Origin: a virus
DNA length: 21,565 nt
Strand: one strand, 5' to 3'
Virus record (IMG/VR): IMGVR_UViG_3300027881_000100
Location: 1 to 21,565 of that record
Part shown: in pieces, positions 1 through 6,175 of the stretch
Layout of the letters: the number at the start of each line of letters is the position of its first letter
Numbering within the stretch: the stretch's first letter is position 1
Notes under the pieces: model-generated
Database searches by the model: none
Seen by the model: only the letters and a program-made list of their open reading frames with translations
What the model was told of the DNA's origin: nothing
Position numbers and translations under genes: made by a program

Positions 1-125
1 CCGAAGCTGAGTTGAATGAAACTTTGACTGACCTCACAGAAGACGACACCACACTTCTCGATGAGATTGTGATAGGTGATCCTGAATCTGACGCTCTTGA
101 ACTTGAATTGATGAGGGACGAATAA
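1..125 (+). CDS. C-terminal end of an unidentified acidic protein (5' partial)
   Basis: An open frame enters from the left edge (first full codon at 3) and ends at the TAA at 123-125. The visible 40 residues are strongly acidic and end in ELELMRDE. No domain can be recognised in so short a tail. The stop overlaps the ATG of the next gene (TAATG), so the two are very probably co-transcribed and translationally coupled. Function unknown. Confidence 0.7.
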   Translation, partial: EAELNETLTDLTEDDTTLLDEIVIGDPESDALELELMRDE

Positions 126-352
126 TGGCTAGCTATCCGATTAAACTGACAGAATACCTTCATGGCGACAAGTTCCATGAAACTGACACCCCAAGCGAAC
201 TACGCGATGAGGGATACGACGAAGCAGCACTTGACAATGTTCGCTATCTGATATACGAGTTGGAACTCAGTGTCGAGTTGCACGAGAATGGCGATGTGTA
301 CATCACTCACATCAAGGGACAGAAACTCACAACCCCAATCAAGAACACGTAG
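125..352 (+). CDS. hypothetical small protein (75 aa)
   Basis: A 75-residue soluble, acidic protein with no signal peptide or membrane segment. The ATG at 125 is supported by GAGG at 113-116 (8 nt spacing) and by the TAATG overlap with the preceding gene. The C-terminal half (residues about 38-66) reads as alternating hydrophobic and charged beta-strands (YLIYELELSVELHENGDVYI). No known motif was recognised. It sits in a run of small same-strand genes typical of phage accessory clusters. Confidence 0.75.
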   Translation: MASYPIKLTEYLHGDKFHETDTPSELRDEGYDEAALDNVRYLIYELELSVELHENGDVYITHIKGQKLTTPIKNT

Positions 353-361
353 GAGATAACA

Positions 362-577
362 ATGGCTAACAAGATTCCAACAGATGTACGTGGATACGAA
401 TATGAAGTAGGGCAGGAAATTGCCATTGCTAAGAGTTCGTATGCACAGGCCAGTGGTGCGCATGTAGAAACACGCACTGTATCAAAGGTCGAAAACGGCA
501 AGGTTTATGTGGCAGGGTCAAACGGCACTGGCAATTATTGGCTTCGCAATCCTGCGGATGCCGCAATTTTAGACTAA
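362..577 (+). CDS. hypothetical small protein (71 aa)
   Basis: A 71-residue protein starting at an ATG with AGGAG at 351-355 and ideal 6 nt spacing. The sequence looks like a small beta-barrel or SH3-like fold: residues about 14-50 contain YEVGQEIAIAKS, an R-TVSKVENGKVYVAG turn, and then a polar end. This pattern (VGQ..AIA...V.KVENGKVYV) is common in small nucleic-acid or protein adaptor folds, but the assignment is only a fold guess. It is nine bases behind the previous gene, so in the same transcript. Confidence 0.75.
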   Translation: MANKIPTDVRGYEYEVGQEIAIAKSSYAQASGAHVETRTVSKVENGKVYVAGSNGTGNYWLRNPADAAILD

Positions 578-587
578 AGGAAAAATG

Positions 588-833
588 ATGGATAAAGTAT
601 TAATTGGAATTATCGCAGCACTTGGCGTGGCAGGATTGTTATTTGTTGCAATTTTGCTGAGTACGGTTTTCGGCGGAATCGCTGGTTGGGTTGTTGGCGG
701 AGTTTTTCCGTTCGTAACTGACACGGTTCGCGGAATCAGTGGGCTTACGCTGACGAACTTTGAAATCGGCGCAGTTTTGGGATTCGTAGGTAGTTTCCTG
801 AAAACGTCTAGCTCTAGTTCTAGCTCAAGCTAA
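588..833 (+). CDS. small membrane protein with poly-serine tail (81 aa)
   Basis: Residues about 4-26 form a strongly hydrophobic helix, followed by a Gly-rich hydrophobic stretch to about 42 and a second hydrophobic segment at about 58-72, so one or two membrane spans are expected in the inner membrane. The protein ends in KTSSSSSSSS, encoded by a TCTAGC-like repeat. Two in-frame ATGs occur (585 and 588). The second is preferred because GGA at 579-581 is then 6 nt away. Its small size and two hydrophobic segments would allow a holin-like role, but nothing in the context (no endolysin nearby) supports that. Function unknown. Confidence 0.75.
   Translation: MDKVLIGIIAALGVAGLLFVAILLSTVFGGIAGWVVGGVFPFVTDTVRGISGLTLTNFEIGAVLGFVGSFLKTSSSSSSSS
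808..831 (+). repeat. TCTAGC-type hexamer repeat encoding poly-Ser
   Basis: Four imperfect TCTAGC/TCTAGT/TCAAGC units at the 3' end of the membrane-protein gene encode eight serines. It is a simple repeat of the kind that can change length by slippage. Confidence 0.7.
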
Positions 834-1040
834 ATGTCAAGGACACGTATACTTGACGACCAGGGCAATCCGACGCCCTTCACCTCAGTTTACGAGGTGA
901 TTGGCGAAGAAGAATACGCTGAGGCGTCGGACCCCACATATTCATATTTTCCCTGTTACGTGCTGGAGAAGAATCCAGAAACAGGGAAAAAGGACAACGT
1001 TTTAGACCATTACGCAAGGCATAGGTACGAGGAAGACTAA
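834..1040 (+). CDS. hypothetical small protein (68 aa)
   Basis: A 68-residue soluble, acidic and tyrosine-rich protein. The ATG directly follows the TAA of the membrane-protein gene and there is no good Shine-Dalgarno, so translation probably relies on re-initiation by ribosomes finishing the upstream gene. The stop overlaps the next ATG (TAATG at 1038-1042). No domain recognised. Confidence 0.65.
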   Translation: MSRTRILDDQGNPTPFTSVYEVIGEEEYAEASDPTYSYFPCYVLEKNPETGKKDNVLDHYARHRYEED

Positions 1041-1432
1041 TGTCTAACCGAAACATACGCAGCAGGCACGAAACTGAAAAAAAGAAAATCGTCCCTGACC
1101 ACGATCTGGTTGCTACGCATCCGCTTGCCGATCGAATCAAGAAAATCGAATTTAAGAACAAACTGTCGGGCAAAGGTGGCTCACCTGTGAGTCGCATACA
1201 GAATATGATTACTGATCTACGCTCACTGACCTCAAAAACATACACCACAGTAAAAACCAATTATTGGGATTTGAATGGTGTAATTGAAACCGAGGAAGAG
1301 CTTGAAGAACATTTGGAGTGGATGTTCGATCAGGTTTATCTCTACGCAGAGAAGGCAAAGGATTTAATGCGCGAGCACCGCAAAGAATTGCTGGTAATCA
1401 AACAGGCGCGGGAGATTAAAAATGGACAATAA
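1040..1432 (+). CDS. hypothetical protein (130 aa), largely helical
   Basis: A 130-residue protein with a very basic N terminus (residues 1-48, rich in K, R and H) followed by a helical region with an acidic face (about 75-115, ETEEELEEHLEWMFDQVYLYAEKAKDLM). The start at 1040 has GAGGA at 1029-1033 with 6 nt spacing. The 3' end overlaps the next gene by 11 nt. The basic head plus amphipathic helix would suit nucleic-acid binding or oligomerisation, but this is only composition-based. Its second half resembles the protein encoded next (helical, with Trp-x-Met/Asp motifs), so the two could act together. Confidence 0.75.
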   Translation: MSNRNIRSRHETEKKKIVPDHDLVATHPLADRIKKIEFKNKLSGKGGSPVSRIQNMITDLRSLTSKTYTTVKTNYWDLNGVIETEEELEEHLEWMFDQVYLYAEKAKDLMREHRKELLVIKQAREIKNGQ

Positions 1433-1763
1433 ATTGAAAATGCCGAAAACCTTCTTCACTGAAGATTATCCCTTGTTTGAGAAAGTTGGCAAGGCTAATT
1501 TTGTTATCAAGTTGCAGCACGGTAAAAGCAAATTGAAATATTCACCTGAGCAGTTTGGTAAGGGCATGGACAGGACGCTCAAAAGTATGTTTCGTGATAC
1601 GGAACGTCAATTGTTGAACAGCATCCAGATGGAAGAATTGCAACACATGACCAGAGAAGACCGCATGAAACATGTGGATTGGGTTATGACCGAACTTGAC
1701 ACGTACATTCGTAACAGAGCCGATACACTTGTAGAGGCAATGGAAGAGATGTACGACTACTAA
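1422..1763 (+). CDS. hypothetical protein (113 aa), helical
   Basis: A 113-residue mixed-charge helical protein. Its ATG lies 11 nt inside the previous gene and has GGAG at 1411-1414 with 7 nt spacing. Residues about 45-113 (TLKSMFRDTERQLLNSIQMEELQHM...) look like two or three amphipathic helices. No family recognised. Its stop codon lies immediately before the -35 box of a sigma-70 promoter, so it is the last gene of the preceding unit. Confidence 0.75.
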   Translation: MDNKLKMPKTFFTEDYPLFEKVGKANFVIKLQHGKSKLKYSPEQFGKGMDRTLKSMFRDTERQLLNSIQMEELQHMTREDRMKHVDWVMTELDTYIRNRADTLVEAMEEMYDY

Positions 1764-1792
1764 TTGACATTTACTTAAAGTGGTGTTATACT
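1764..1792 (+). promoter_or_regulatory. sigma-70 (early-type) promoter
   Basis: TTGACA at 1764-1769 and TATACT at 1787-1792 are separated by exactly 17 nt: a perfect -35 and a 5/6 -10. It directs transcription into the gene starting at 1818 with an expected leader of about 20 nt. A host-RNA-polymerase consensus of this quality suggests early expression. Confidence 0.85.
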
Positions 1793-1817
1793 AGTAATAC
1801 CATTATTGGAGAACAAC

Positions 1818-2942
1818 GTGGCAAAAATTAAGAAACAGTATATTGTATCAGTGCCTGATTATACGTTAATGAACGTGGAAAATCCGAATCATCGTCGTGA
1901 ATTCCACAGGGCGATGCATTATGTCCAGCACGAACTTATGCCGAAGCAATTGAGCAAGGCAACAGTCCTTTACGCAAAGAATCACGAGGACTACGATCAC
2001 AAGCTTATTAATGTATTGTCTGATTGCTGGGTAGCAGTTGCAGGCAAGTATGCGCACATGGTCAATCAGGGTGGAGTACTGCCCGAGGACATTCAGGCAG
2101 GTTTGGATCGCCACATGGACGAATTGACAATCAGGGCAACGGCTGTTAAGGCAGAAAAGGACGCCATTGCAAAGGTTGATGAAACCAAAAAGAACTCAGG
2201 GCCTGTGCTGACGGTACAGGATCGTATGCGGATGCAAGCTGAAGAACTCGGTGCTGTATTTGATAGTTGGCTTGACGATTTGATGATCGGTAAAGTCAAA
2301 AGCGTAACCAAAGAAATGGACCCTGGTAAACACATGACTCTTGCTAATTTTAAGGCAGGTCAAGCACGTTGGGTCCGTAGCTTTTACGAGCCAGAGCTTG
2401 AACTTGTACAAGAAGTCATTGCGGGCAAGGACAAACAGTTGGTCGAGGGCTATAACAATGTAGCAAAGAGTTCGTTGCTGCGTGTGGCGAGATTACTCGA
2501 CAAAATCATTACTGCGACGACAATGATCGAAACAGTTTCAAAAGCACAACGCAAGACGCGCAAGAAAAAGGCGCCGTCTACAGCGAAACTTGTTGCAAAC
2601 GTCAAGTATTGTGCAAGGCACGATGAGGCGGGTGTAGCGAGTGTTAGTCCCGCAGGGATTATCGGTGCGCAGGAAGTTTGGGTGTACAACACTAAGACGC
2701 GCAAGCTGGGTAGGTATCTTGCACAGGATAGCGCAGGTCTGACGATCAAAGGCACAACGATCAAGGACTTCTCAGGCAGTAGCGTAGCGAAAAACTTGCG
2801 CAAGCCTAAGGCACAGTTGAAGGACTTTATGAGCAGCGGTAAGGTTAAGCTGCGTAAGTTCCTGGACGAAATCAAGGCAGTTGATGTCAAGATGAACGGA
2901 CGATTGAACAAAGATGTTGTTATATTAAAGGTTGTGAAATAA
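1818..2942 (+). CDS. conserved-looking protein of unknown function (374 aa), early expressed
   Basis: The preferred start is the GTG at 1818 (MAKIKKQYIV), because GGAG at 1808-1811 is then 6 nt upstream. An in-frame TTG at 1806 would overlap the Shine-Dalgarno itself. Residues 1-240 are mostly helical. A Lys/Arg linker (KAQRKTRKKK, about 242-252) follows, then a C-terminal domain (about 257-374) that reads as a beta-rich fold with VWVYNTKTRKLGRYLAQ, LTIKGTTI and a closing GRLNKDVVILKVVK. I recall similar C-terminal patterns in unnamed proteins of marine T4-like phages, but cannot assign a function. The basic linker suggests nucleic-acid contact. It is a single-gene unit behind its own strong sigma-70 promoter. 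Confidence 0.85.
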   Translation: MAKIKKQYIVSVPDYTLMNVENPNHRREFHRAMHYVQHELMPKQLSKATVLYAKNHEDYDHKLINVLSDCWVAVAGKYAHMVNQGGVLPEDIQAGLDRHMDELTIRATAVKAEKDAIAKVDETKKNSGPVLTVQDRMRMQAEELGAVFDSWLDDLMIGKVKSVTKEMDPGKHMTLANFKAGQARWVRSFYEPELELVQEVIAGKDKQLVEGYNNVAKSSLLRVARLLDKIITATTMIETVSKAQRKTRKKKAPSTAKLVANVKYCARHDEAGVASVSPAGIIGAQEVWVYNTKTRKLGRYLAQDSAGLTIKGTTIKDFSGSSVAKNLRKPKAQLKDFMSSGKVKLRKFLDEIKAVDVKMNGRLNKDVVILKVVK

Positions 2943-2945
2943 TTG

Positions 2946-2953
2946 GATAAATA
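2946..2953 (+). promoter_or_regulatory. T4-type late promoter box GATAAATA
   Basis: GATAAATA four bases after the stop of the preceding gene. A GTG follows after 5 nt (2959) and an in-frame ATG after 8 nt (2962). With T4 late geometry (box at about -13 to -6) the transcript would start at or within 3 nt of the start codon. Confidence 0.65.
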
Positions 2954-2961
2954 GTAGTGTG

Positions 2962-3195
2962 ATGATAGACAAAACCTCAATTGAGTATCTAAAAAAGGTA
3001 TTTGCCGAGAGATTCGCTCACGCTACATTAACCGTAACGCATAGAAAGGTCAAAGGAAAGACGCGTTATTATTTTAAAACAGTGGGTGCCTACAAAGTTG
3101 AAAGCGGTCGCCTAATAGAATGTCATTTCCCTACTGTATATCGTTACAAAGAAGATTACAGCACACTGACATATCATTACAGGACAGAAGAATGA
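2962..3195 (+). CDS. hypothetical protein (77 aa), probably leaderless mRNA
   Basis: A 77-residue basic protein with no recognised domain. The middle (about 22-45) is a KGKTRYYFKTVGAYKVESGRL beta-hairpin-like stretch. The next gene's product has a similar layout (helix, then KITRRQTAQGLKIYFVIEP), so the two may be distant paralogues. No Shine-Dalgarno is present: the late box ends at 2953, leaving 8 nt before this ATG, or 5 nt before the alternative GTG at 2959, which would add one residue. The 3' end overlaps the next ATG (ATGA). Confidence 0.7.
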   Translation: MIDKTSIEYLKKVFAERFAHATLTVTHRKVKGKTRYYFKTVGAYKVESGRLIECHFPTVYRYKEDYSTLTYHYRTEE

Positions 3196-3488
3196 AATTT
3201 ACACCCGAAGATTTTGCAAACCGACTTGCTGGCGGAATGGACAAACATGAGGCAGTTGAGAAAATCAAAAAATCACTTGAGAAAGATTTTTACAAGTGCA
3301 AGATAACCCGTCGTCAAACTGCACAAGGGCTCAAGATTTACTTTGTAATTGAGCCTGTGTTTATGCCCGACCATGAATCATACATTAGCCCTTGGTGGTT
3401 AACGTCGGAAACAACGATACACAAATATTTTCCAGATGCTCGCCTAACAAGCGGCAGTAACACGGGATGGACAATAGCAGAATTCTAA
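3192..3488 (+). CDS. hypothetical protein (98 aa)
   Basis: The ATG at 3192 forms an ATGA overlap with the preceding gene and gives MKFTPEDFANRL. The frame is open further upstream, but a start there would lie deep inside the previous gene. Residues 4-33 form an amphipathic helix, followed by a beta region and Trp-rich SPWWLTSETTIHKYFPDA. The protein is compact and soluble. It resembles its upstream neighbour in layout. Function unknown. Confidence 0.7.
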   Translation: MKFTPEDFANRLAGGMDKHEAVEKIKKSLEKDFYKCKITRRQTAQGLKIYFVIEPVFMPDHESYISPWWLTSETTIHKYFPDARLTSGSNTGWTIAEF

Positions 3489-4312
3489 TGCGCGAAGGAA
3501 TGGAAAAGAAGTTGATGTTGGACTTGTTAAAGCATCCTGCACAGGTGTTTTACAAGGACGAAACACTTGTGGTTCTAATTCCTAGCACTGACGAATCATT
3601 TGTCTATCACTTGACTGGCGCACATGGCTATTCTAACTCAGGGCCAACAGCAATTAGGCTCCGAAACGACGACGAAAAGTATGTAATCCAAACTCGCAAA
3701 AATGAAAGGTTTTTGCTCCGTTTAACTGAAACAGGTTGGAAGCAACACTCATTCATGTTTGAATACACACCAAATAATTATGGTGACTTTGGTATTATTA
3801 AGCGTTATCCATCCCTCAAAAATGCCTTTGAAGAAAGGGCAAAAACGATGGGATATTTGCCTATGATTAATGATCCAACTGAAGATGACATAAAGATAGC
3901 ACTCAAAAATTCTGCCGAGAACATTCGTCATGTTAAGAACTTGACCGAAGCAAAGAAACGCAAATACATTAAAGAATTTCCGCGCACCTTTGAGTACATG
4001 CAACAAAATCCAGCATTGGTCAAGTATGCGATGGAAAATACAGACATTACGTTGGGTGAAATCTCATCAACGTATTGCAGCGCAAGTATCTGTAAAATGG
4101 GGATCAAAAAGAATGCGCATGATCTGAAATATGTGCCTAATCACCACAAAACAGACGATATGATAATGCATGCTATCAGGCAAGATCCAGGTGTTATCAA
4201 AGACCTTAGACACCCCACAATGAAAATGTATGTGGCCGCAGTTAAGGCTGGAAAGAACGGCTGGGAGATGGTTCCTGACAGTTTGAGAAAGAAAGTGAGG
4301 AAGGCACTATGA
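3488..4312 (+). CDS. hypothetical protein (274 aa) with helical repeat-like C-terminal half
   Basis: The start at 3488 forms a TAATG with the preceding stop. An in-frame ATG at 3467 would overlap the neighbour by 22 nt, and another at 3500 is also possible. Residues 1 to about 115 look like a beta-rich domain (YKDETLVVLIPS, EKYVIQTRKNERFLLRLTETGW). From about 130 the protein is helical with loosely repeated units (IKIALKNSAENIRHVKN, NPALVKYAMENT, KKNAHDLKYVPN, DDMIMHAIRQDPGVIKDL, MYVAAVKAGKNGWEMVP) that recall DUF4116-type repeats. The repeat assignment is tentative. It overlaps the next gene by ATGA. Confidence 0.75.
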   Translation: MREGMEKKLMLDLLKHPAQVFYKDETLVVLIPSTDESFVYHLTGAHGYSNSGPTAIRLRNDDEKYVIQTRKNERFLLRLTETGWKQHSFMFEYTPNNYGDFGIIKRYPSLKNAFEERAKTMGYLPMINDPTEDDIKIALKNSAENIRHVKNLTEAKKRKYIKEFPRTFEYMQQNPALVKYAMENTDITLGEISSTYCSASICKMGIKKNAHDLKYVPNHHKTDDMIMHAIRQDPGVIKDLRHPTMKMYVAAVKAGKNGWEMVPDSLRKKVRKAL

Positions 4313-4659
4313 AGTGTCCCGTGTGCATAAGCGAGGACAAGAAAAGCAGGGTTTATCCCGTCAACAACAAGGAATATTTATGTTGGGATGAGCGAGGAAA
4401 TCTTTGCTATAGTGAGCCAGCCACACGATTTGAGTGTAGTAACGGGCATGAGGTATGTTTACTATCAGCATTTGATGATGATGCTTGGAAAGCACTTGAG
4501 GATCTAAACAGAATACAAAATATGATGTTTACGCGCAAAAAGGAATCCAGGCAGTTCCATAAAAAGATTTGTGCGGCACTTGATGCTGGCGAATCAGTAA
4601 CATTATGGTATACTGATGAAGATGGTAACATTGTGCATTTTGGAGATGATAATGAGTAA
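4309..4659 (+). CDS. putative zinc-ribbon protein (116 aa)
   Basis: The N-terminal half carries a likely zinc site: C3-x2-C6 and C43-x3-H47-x2-C50, plus C25 and C33. The remainder (about 55-116) is a charged helix followed by a short beta tail (SVTLWYTDEDGNIVHFGDDNE). The start overlaps the previous stop (ATGA) and has AGGAAGG just upstream. Small phage zinc ribbons often bind nucleic acid or host RNA polymerase, but nothing here decides between those roles. Confidence 0.7.
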   Translation: MKCPVCISEDKKSRVYPVNNKEYLCWDERGNLCYSEPATRFECSNGHEVCLLSAFDDDAWKALEDLNRIQNMMFTRKKESRQFHKKICAALDAGESVTLWYTDEDGNIVHFGDDNE

Positions 4660-4864
4660 ACGTAAACTGATAGTTGATGGACACGAATACGAATATCGAG
4701 TAGGTCGTGCGCATGTTGTTATTCGTCGCGACGGAAGAAAAGTTGCGGCGCCTGGTTTTCACGAAATAACAGGCGAATCATGGAGCGTAATTGAACACGA
4801 TACGCACAAACGTAATTTTCATATAACACCAAGTCAGGTAGAAGATTACATACGTGGCTTATGA
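4652..4864 (+). CDS. hypothetical protein (70 aa)
   Basis: The start is the ATG at 4652 (MSKRKLIVDGHEYEYRVG), which has GGAG at 4642-4645 at 6 nt and overlaps the previous gene by 8 nt. An upstream in-frame ATG at 4616 would lie well inside that gene with no ribosome site. The sequence reads as a small beta-sheet domain (RKLIVDGHEYEYRVGRAHVVIRRDG) with a short helix at the end, rich in His and Arg. It overlaps the next gene by ATGA. Function unknown. Confidence 0.65.
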   Translation: MSKRKLIVDGHEYEYRVGRAHVVIRRDGRKVAAPGFHEITGESWSVIEHDTHKRNFHITPSQVEDYIRGL

Positions 4865-5121
4865 GTGACGAAGAGACAATTTATCTAGTAAAGGCTAGTG
4901 TTCGCGGCAACTATCTTTGGGTTGGTGGTGAACAATCTAGAAATATGGGTAAAGCAAAATGTTGGGGTCTTGAAAAAGATGCACAAGAAGTTGCAGACTC
5001 AAACCAAGTGAAAATGGATGAAGAAATGAGTAGTGTCACAACTTATAAAAATCGCATACGATTTAAAGTGGTGCCAGTATCGAGAAAAGAATTTATGATT
5101 GCACGGTTGCGTGGAATATGA
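4861..5121 (+). CDS. hypothetical protein (86 aa)
   Basis: An 86-residue soluble protein joined to both neighbours by 4-nt ATGA overlaps, with no clear Shine-Dalgarno, so translation is probably coupled. The visible pattern is beta (TIYLVKASVRGNYLWVGG), a helix around WGLEKDAQEVADSNQV, then beta (YKNRIRFKVVPVSRKEF). The arrangement recalls small phage proteins that carry a strand-helix-strand 'EDA..VA' motif, but no family is claimed. Confidence 0.65.
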   Translation: MSDEETIYLVKASVRGNYLWVGGEQSRNMGKAKCWGLEKDAQEVADSNQVKMDEEMSSVTTYKNRIRFKVVPVSRKEFMIARLRGI

Positions 5122-5303
5122 GTACACATTCGTCAACAAATAAGGGTAAACGTGTCCGCATTAAGCTGAAGAATGGCGATGTGTTTGTTGATAAATTTGT
5201 CACCACAGGGAGCGGTTGGATCGAATTTGAGGAGCGCGGAAGAGTTCAGAAGAGGGATATTAAGAATTTTTCCATTCATAAGGGCGAAACAAACGCTAAA
5301 TAA
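5118..5303 (+). CDS. hypothetical basic protein (61 aa)
   Basis: A 61-residue basic protein, KRVRIKLKNGDVFVDKFVTTGSGWIEFEERG, which looks like a small Sm/SH3-like barrel (three or four strands). The start overlaps the previous gene by ATGA. The last codons and stop are written over the late-promoter box GCTAAATA (5295-5302), so the end of this gene doubles as the promoter for the downstream lipoprotein. Nucleic-acid binding is possible from the charge and fold guess only. Confidence 0.65.
   Translation: MSTHSSTNKGKRVRIKLKNGDVFVDKFVTTGSGWIEFEERGRVQKRDIKNFSIHKGETNAK
5295..5302 (+). promoter_or_regulatory. T4-type late promoter box GCTAAATA
   Basis: GCTAAATA embedded in the stop region of the preceding gene, 19 nt upstream of the ATG at 5322. 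A full UAAGGAGG Shine-Dalgarno (5308-5315) lies between, so this transcript has a short but normal leader. Confidence 0.6.
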
Positions 5304-5321
5304 CTTGTAAGGAGGCTATTT

Positions 5322-5564
5322 ATGAGAATTTTATTCGCACTTATAGCATTAGTTACACTAAACGGCTGTGAATCTCTCGGTGAGGTTATTCGGGAGAAAA
5401 AGTACACAGTCAATCTACATGAAACGGAAAATGCAAAGCACAAATTTGGATACGATGATGACAACAAGTACATCGGTTACATCGTTACTGGCGAATTTGG
5501 CGCAAGAATCTATAAGCACGAACATTCCACGTATTGTCATCCTGGTTCCACTCCAGGAAAATAA
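5322..5564 (+). CDS. small lipoprotein (80 aa)
   Basis: A type II signal peptide is visible: MRILFALIALVTLNG followed by the lipobox cysteine C16 (LNGC), then a mature polar domain of about 65 residues beginning ESLGEVIREKKYTVNL. Maturation by the host lipoprotein pathway would anchor it in the inner or outer membrane. The start has a perfect UAAGGAGG 6 nt upstream. The leader peptide is clearly similar to that of the next gene (MRILF...GCE), so the two probably arose by duplication or share a mobile leader. Phage lipoproteins are used for superinfection exclusion or as outer-membrane spanins. Neither role is shown here. Confidence 0.8.
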   Translation: MRILFALIALVTLNGCESLGEVIREKKYTVNLHETENAKHKFGYDDDNKYIGYIVTGEFGARIYKHEHSTYCHPGSTPGK

Positions 5565-5588
5565 TTCCCAAAATCACCCAATATTAAG

Positions 5589-5616
5589 CTGACGTTAAGG
5601 TTAAGAATGCTATTAT
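5589..5616 (+). promoter_or_regulatory. possible sigma-70 promoter (extended -10)
   Basis: CTGACG at 5589-5594 (4/6 of the -35 consensus), 16 nt spacer, then TATTAT at 5611-5616 preceded by TGC (extended -10). It overlaps the upstream side of a late box, so the lipoprotein gene at 5650 may be readable both early and late. Confidence 0.4.
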
Positions 5617-5618
5617 AT

Positions 5619-5626
5619 ACTAAATA
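5619..5626 (+). promoter_or_regulatory. late-promoter-like box ACTAAATA
   Basis: ACTAAATA, a weaker variant of the GATAAATA/GCTAAATA boxes, 23 nt before the ATG at 5650 with AAGGAG at 5636-5641 between them. Confidence 0.45.
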
Positions 5627-5649
5627 ATGTATACGAAGGAGAGTTAATC

Positions 5650-6129
5650 ATGCGTATTTTATTTGTATTAGCAGCACTATTTGCCTTAGCAGGATGCGAA
5701 AATATGGAGTGGACAGTTGTATCGGACAGCGGCCATAACTATTATCATCCGCACGGTCATATCAGTTATACGTTAGGCTATTATAGTGGCAGTCATTATA
5801 ATGGCTATTCAGTATATGGTTCGCATGGTCATAGATATTATTACGCACCGCGCTATTATTCTCATCACCGCTACTATTCTGCCCCACCTGTAGTCGTCGT
5901 ACATCAACATGTACACACTTCTAGGTGCTATGTAAGGGGTGGTCATAGTTATGTTGCTCCTCGTTACACCCCACCTGCAGTAACACCTCGCCATCGTCGC
6001 ACACCACCCGCAGTAACACCTAATCGCACACCACCTCGTGCAGTTCCGCCCCAGGTTCGCAATGATCGACGCGAAGATCGACAAGATCGTAACGACAGAC
6101 GACGTAACCCAAAACAAAAGCGTAAGTAA
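5650..6129 (+). CDS. His/Tyr-rich lipoprotein with Pro-rich and Arg/Asp-rich tail (159 aa)
   Basis: Signal peptide MRILFVLAALFALAG with lipobox LAGC (C16). The mature part is of extremely low complexity in three blocks: a His/Tyr/Gly/Ser region (about 25-95) with HGH and YY motifs; a Pro/Thr region (about 108-137) with a repeated PPAVTP; and a charged tail (about 138-159) of alternating Arg/Asp/Asn. Such a protein should be a surface- or periplasm-exposed lipid-anchored polymer-like chain. Its proline content recalls Rz1-type outer-membrane spanins, but length and histidine content do not, and no inner-membrane partner is adjacent. Metal binding by the histidines is conceivable. Confidence 0.8.
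   Translation: MRILFVLAALFALAGCENMEWTVVSDSGHNYYHPHGHISYTLGYYSGSHYNGYSVYGSHGHRYYYAPRYYSHHRYYSAPPVVVVHQHVHTSRCYVRGGHSYVAPRYTPPAVTPRHRRTPPAVTPNRTPPRAVPPQVRNDRREDRQDRNDRRRNPKQKRK
5971..6021 (+). repeat. 33-nt spaced direct repeat in the lipoprotein gene
   Basis: The 18-mer CCACCTGCAGTAACACCT at 5971-5988 recurs with a single change at 6004-6021, a period of 33 nt. A third, degenerate CCACCTCG unit follows at 6031. It encodes the PPAVTP repeats. Confidence 0.75.
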
Positions 6130-6143
6130 AATATATAAATGCT

Positions 6144-6151
6144 GATAAATA
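6144..6151 (+). promoter_or_regulatory. T4-type late promoter box GATAAATA
   Basis: GATAAATA followed by C, 24 nt before the ATG at 6176. AGAGGA at 6163-6168 provides the ribosome site. It should drive the gp13-like neck gene. Confidence 0.75.
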
Positions 6152-6175
6152 CTCTGTATACCAGAGGAATATTTA

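Noticed and set aside
588-833. Holin assignment for the small membrane protein
   Set aside because: Hydrophobic segments alone are not enough, and no lysis genes are nearby.
1806-1817. TTG at 1806 as the start of the 374-residue protein
   Set aside because: It would place the start at the GGAG ribosome-binding site itself. The GTG at 1818 has correct spacing.
3120-3191. Extended start at 3120 for the gene at 3192
   Set aside because: It would overlap the preceding gene by 76 nt with no ribosome site. The ATGA junction at 3192 fits the local pattern.
5971-6021. CRISPR-like or regulatory repeat
   Set aside because: Only two good copies, in frame with PPAVTP coding repeats, so a protein repeat explains it.
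5650-6129. Calling the 159-aa lipoprotein an Rz1-type spanin
   Set aside because: Proline content fits, but there is no neighbouring inner-membrane i-spanin or endolysin, and the His/Tyr block is not typical.
6134-6141. TATAAATG upstream of the neck gene as a T4-style late box
   Set aside because: It mismatches the last base, and the better GATAAATA at 6144 has correct spacing to the gene.
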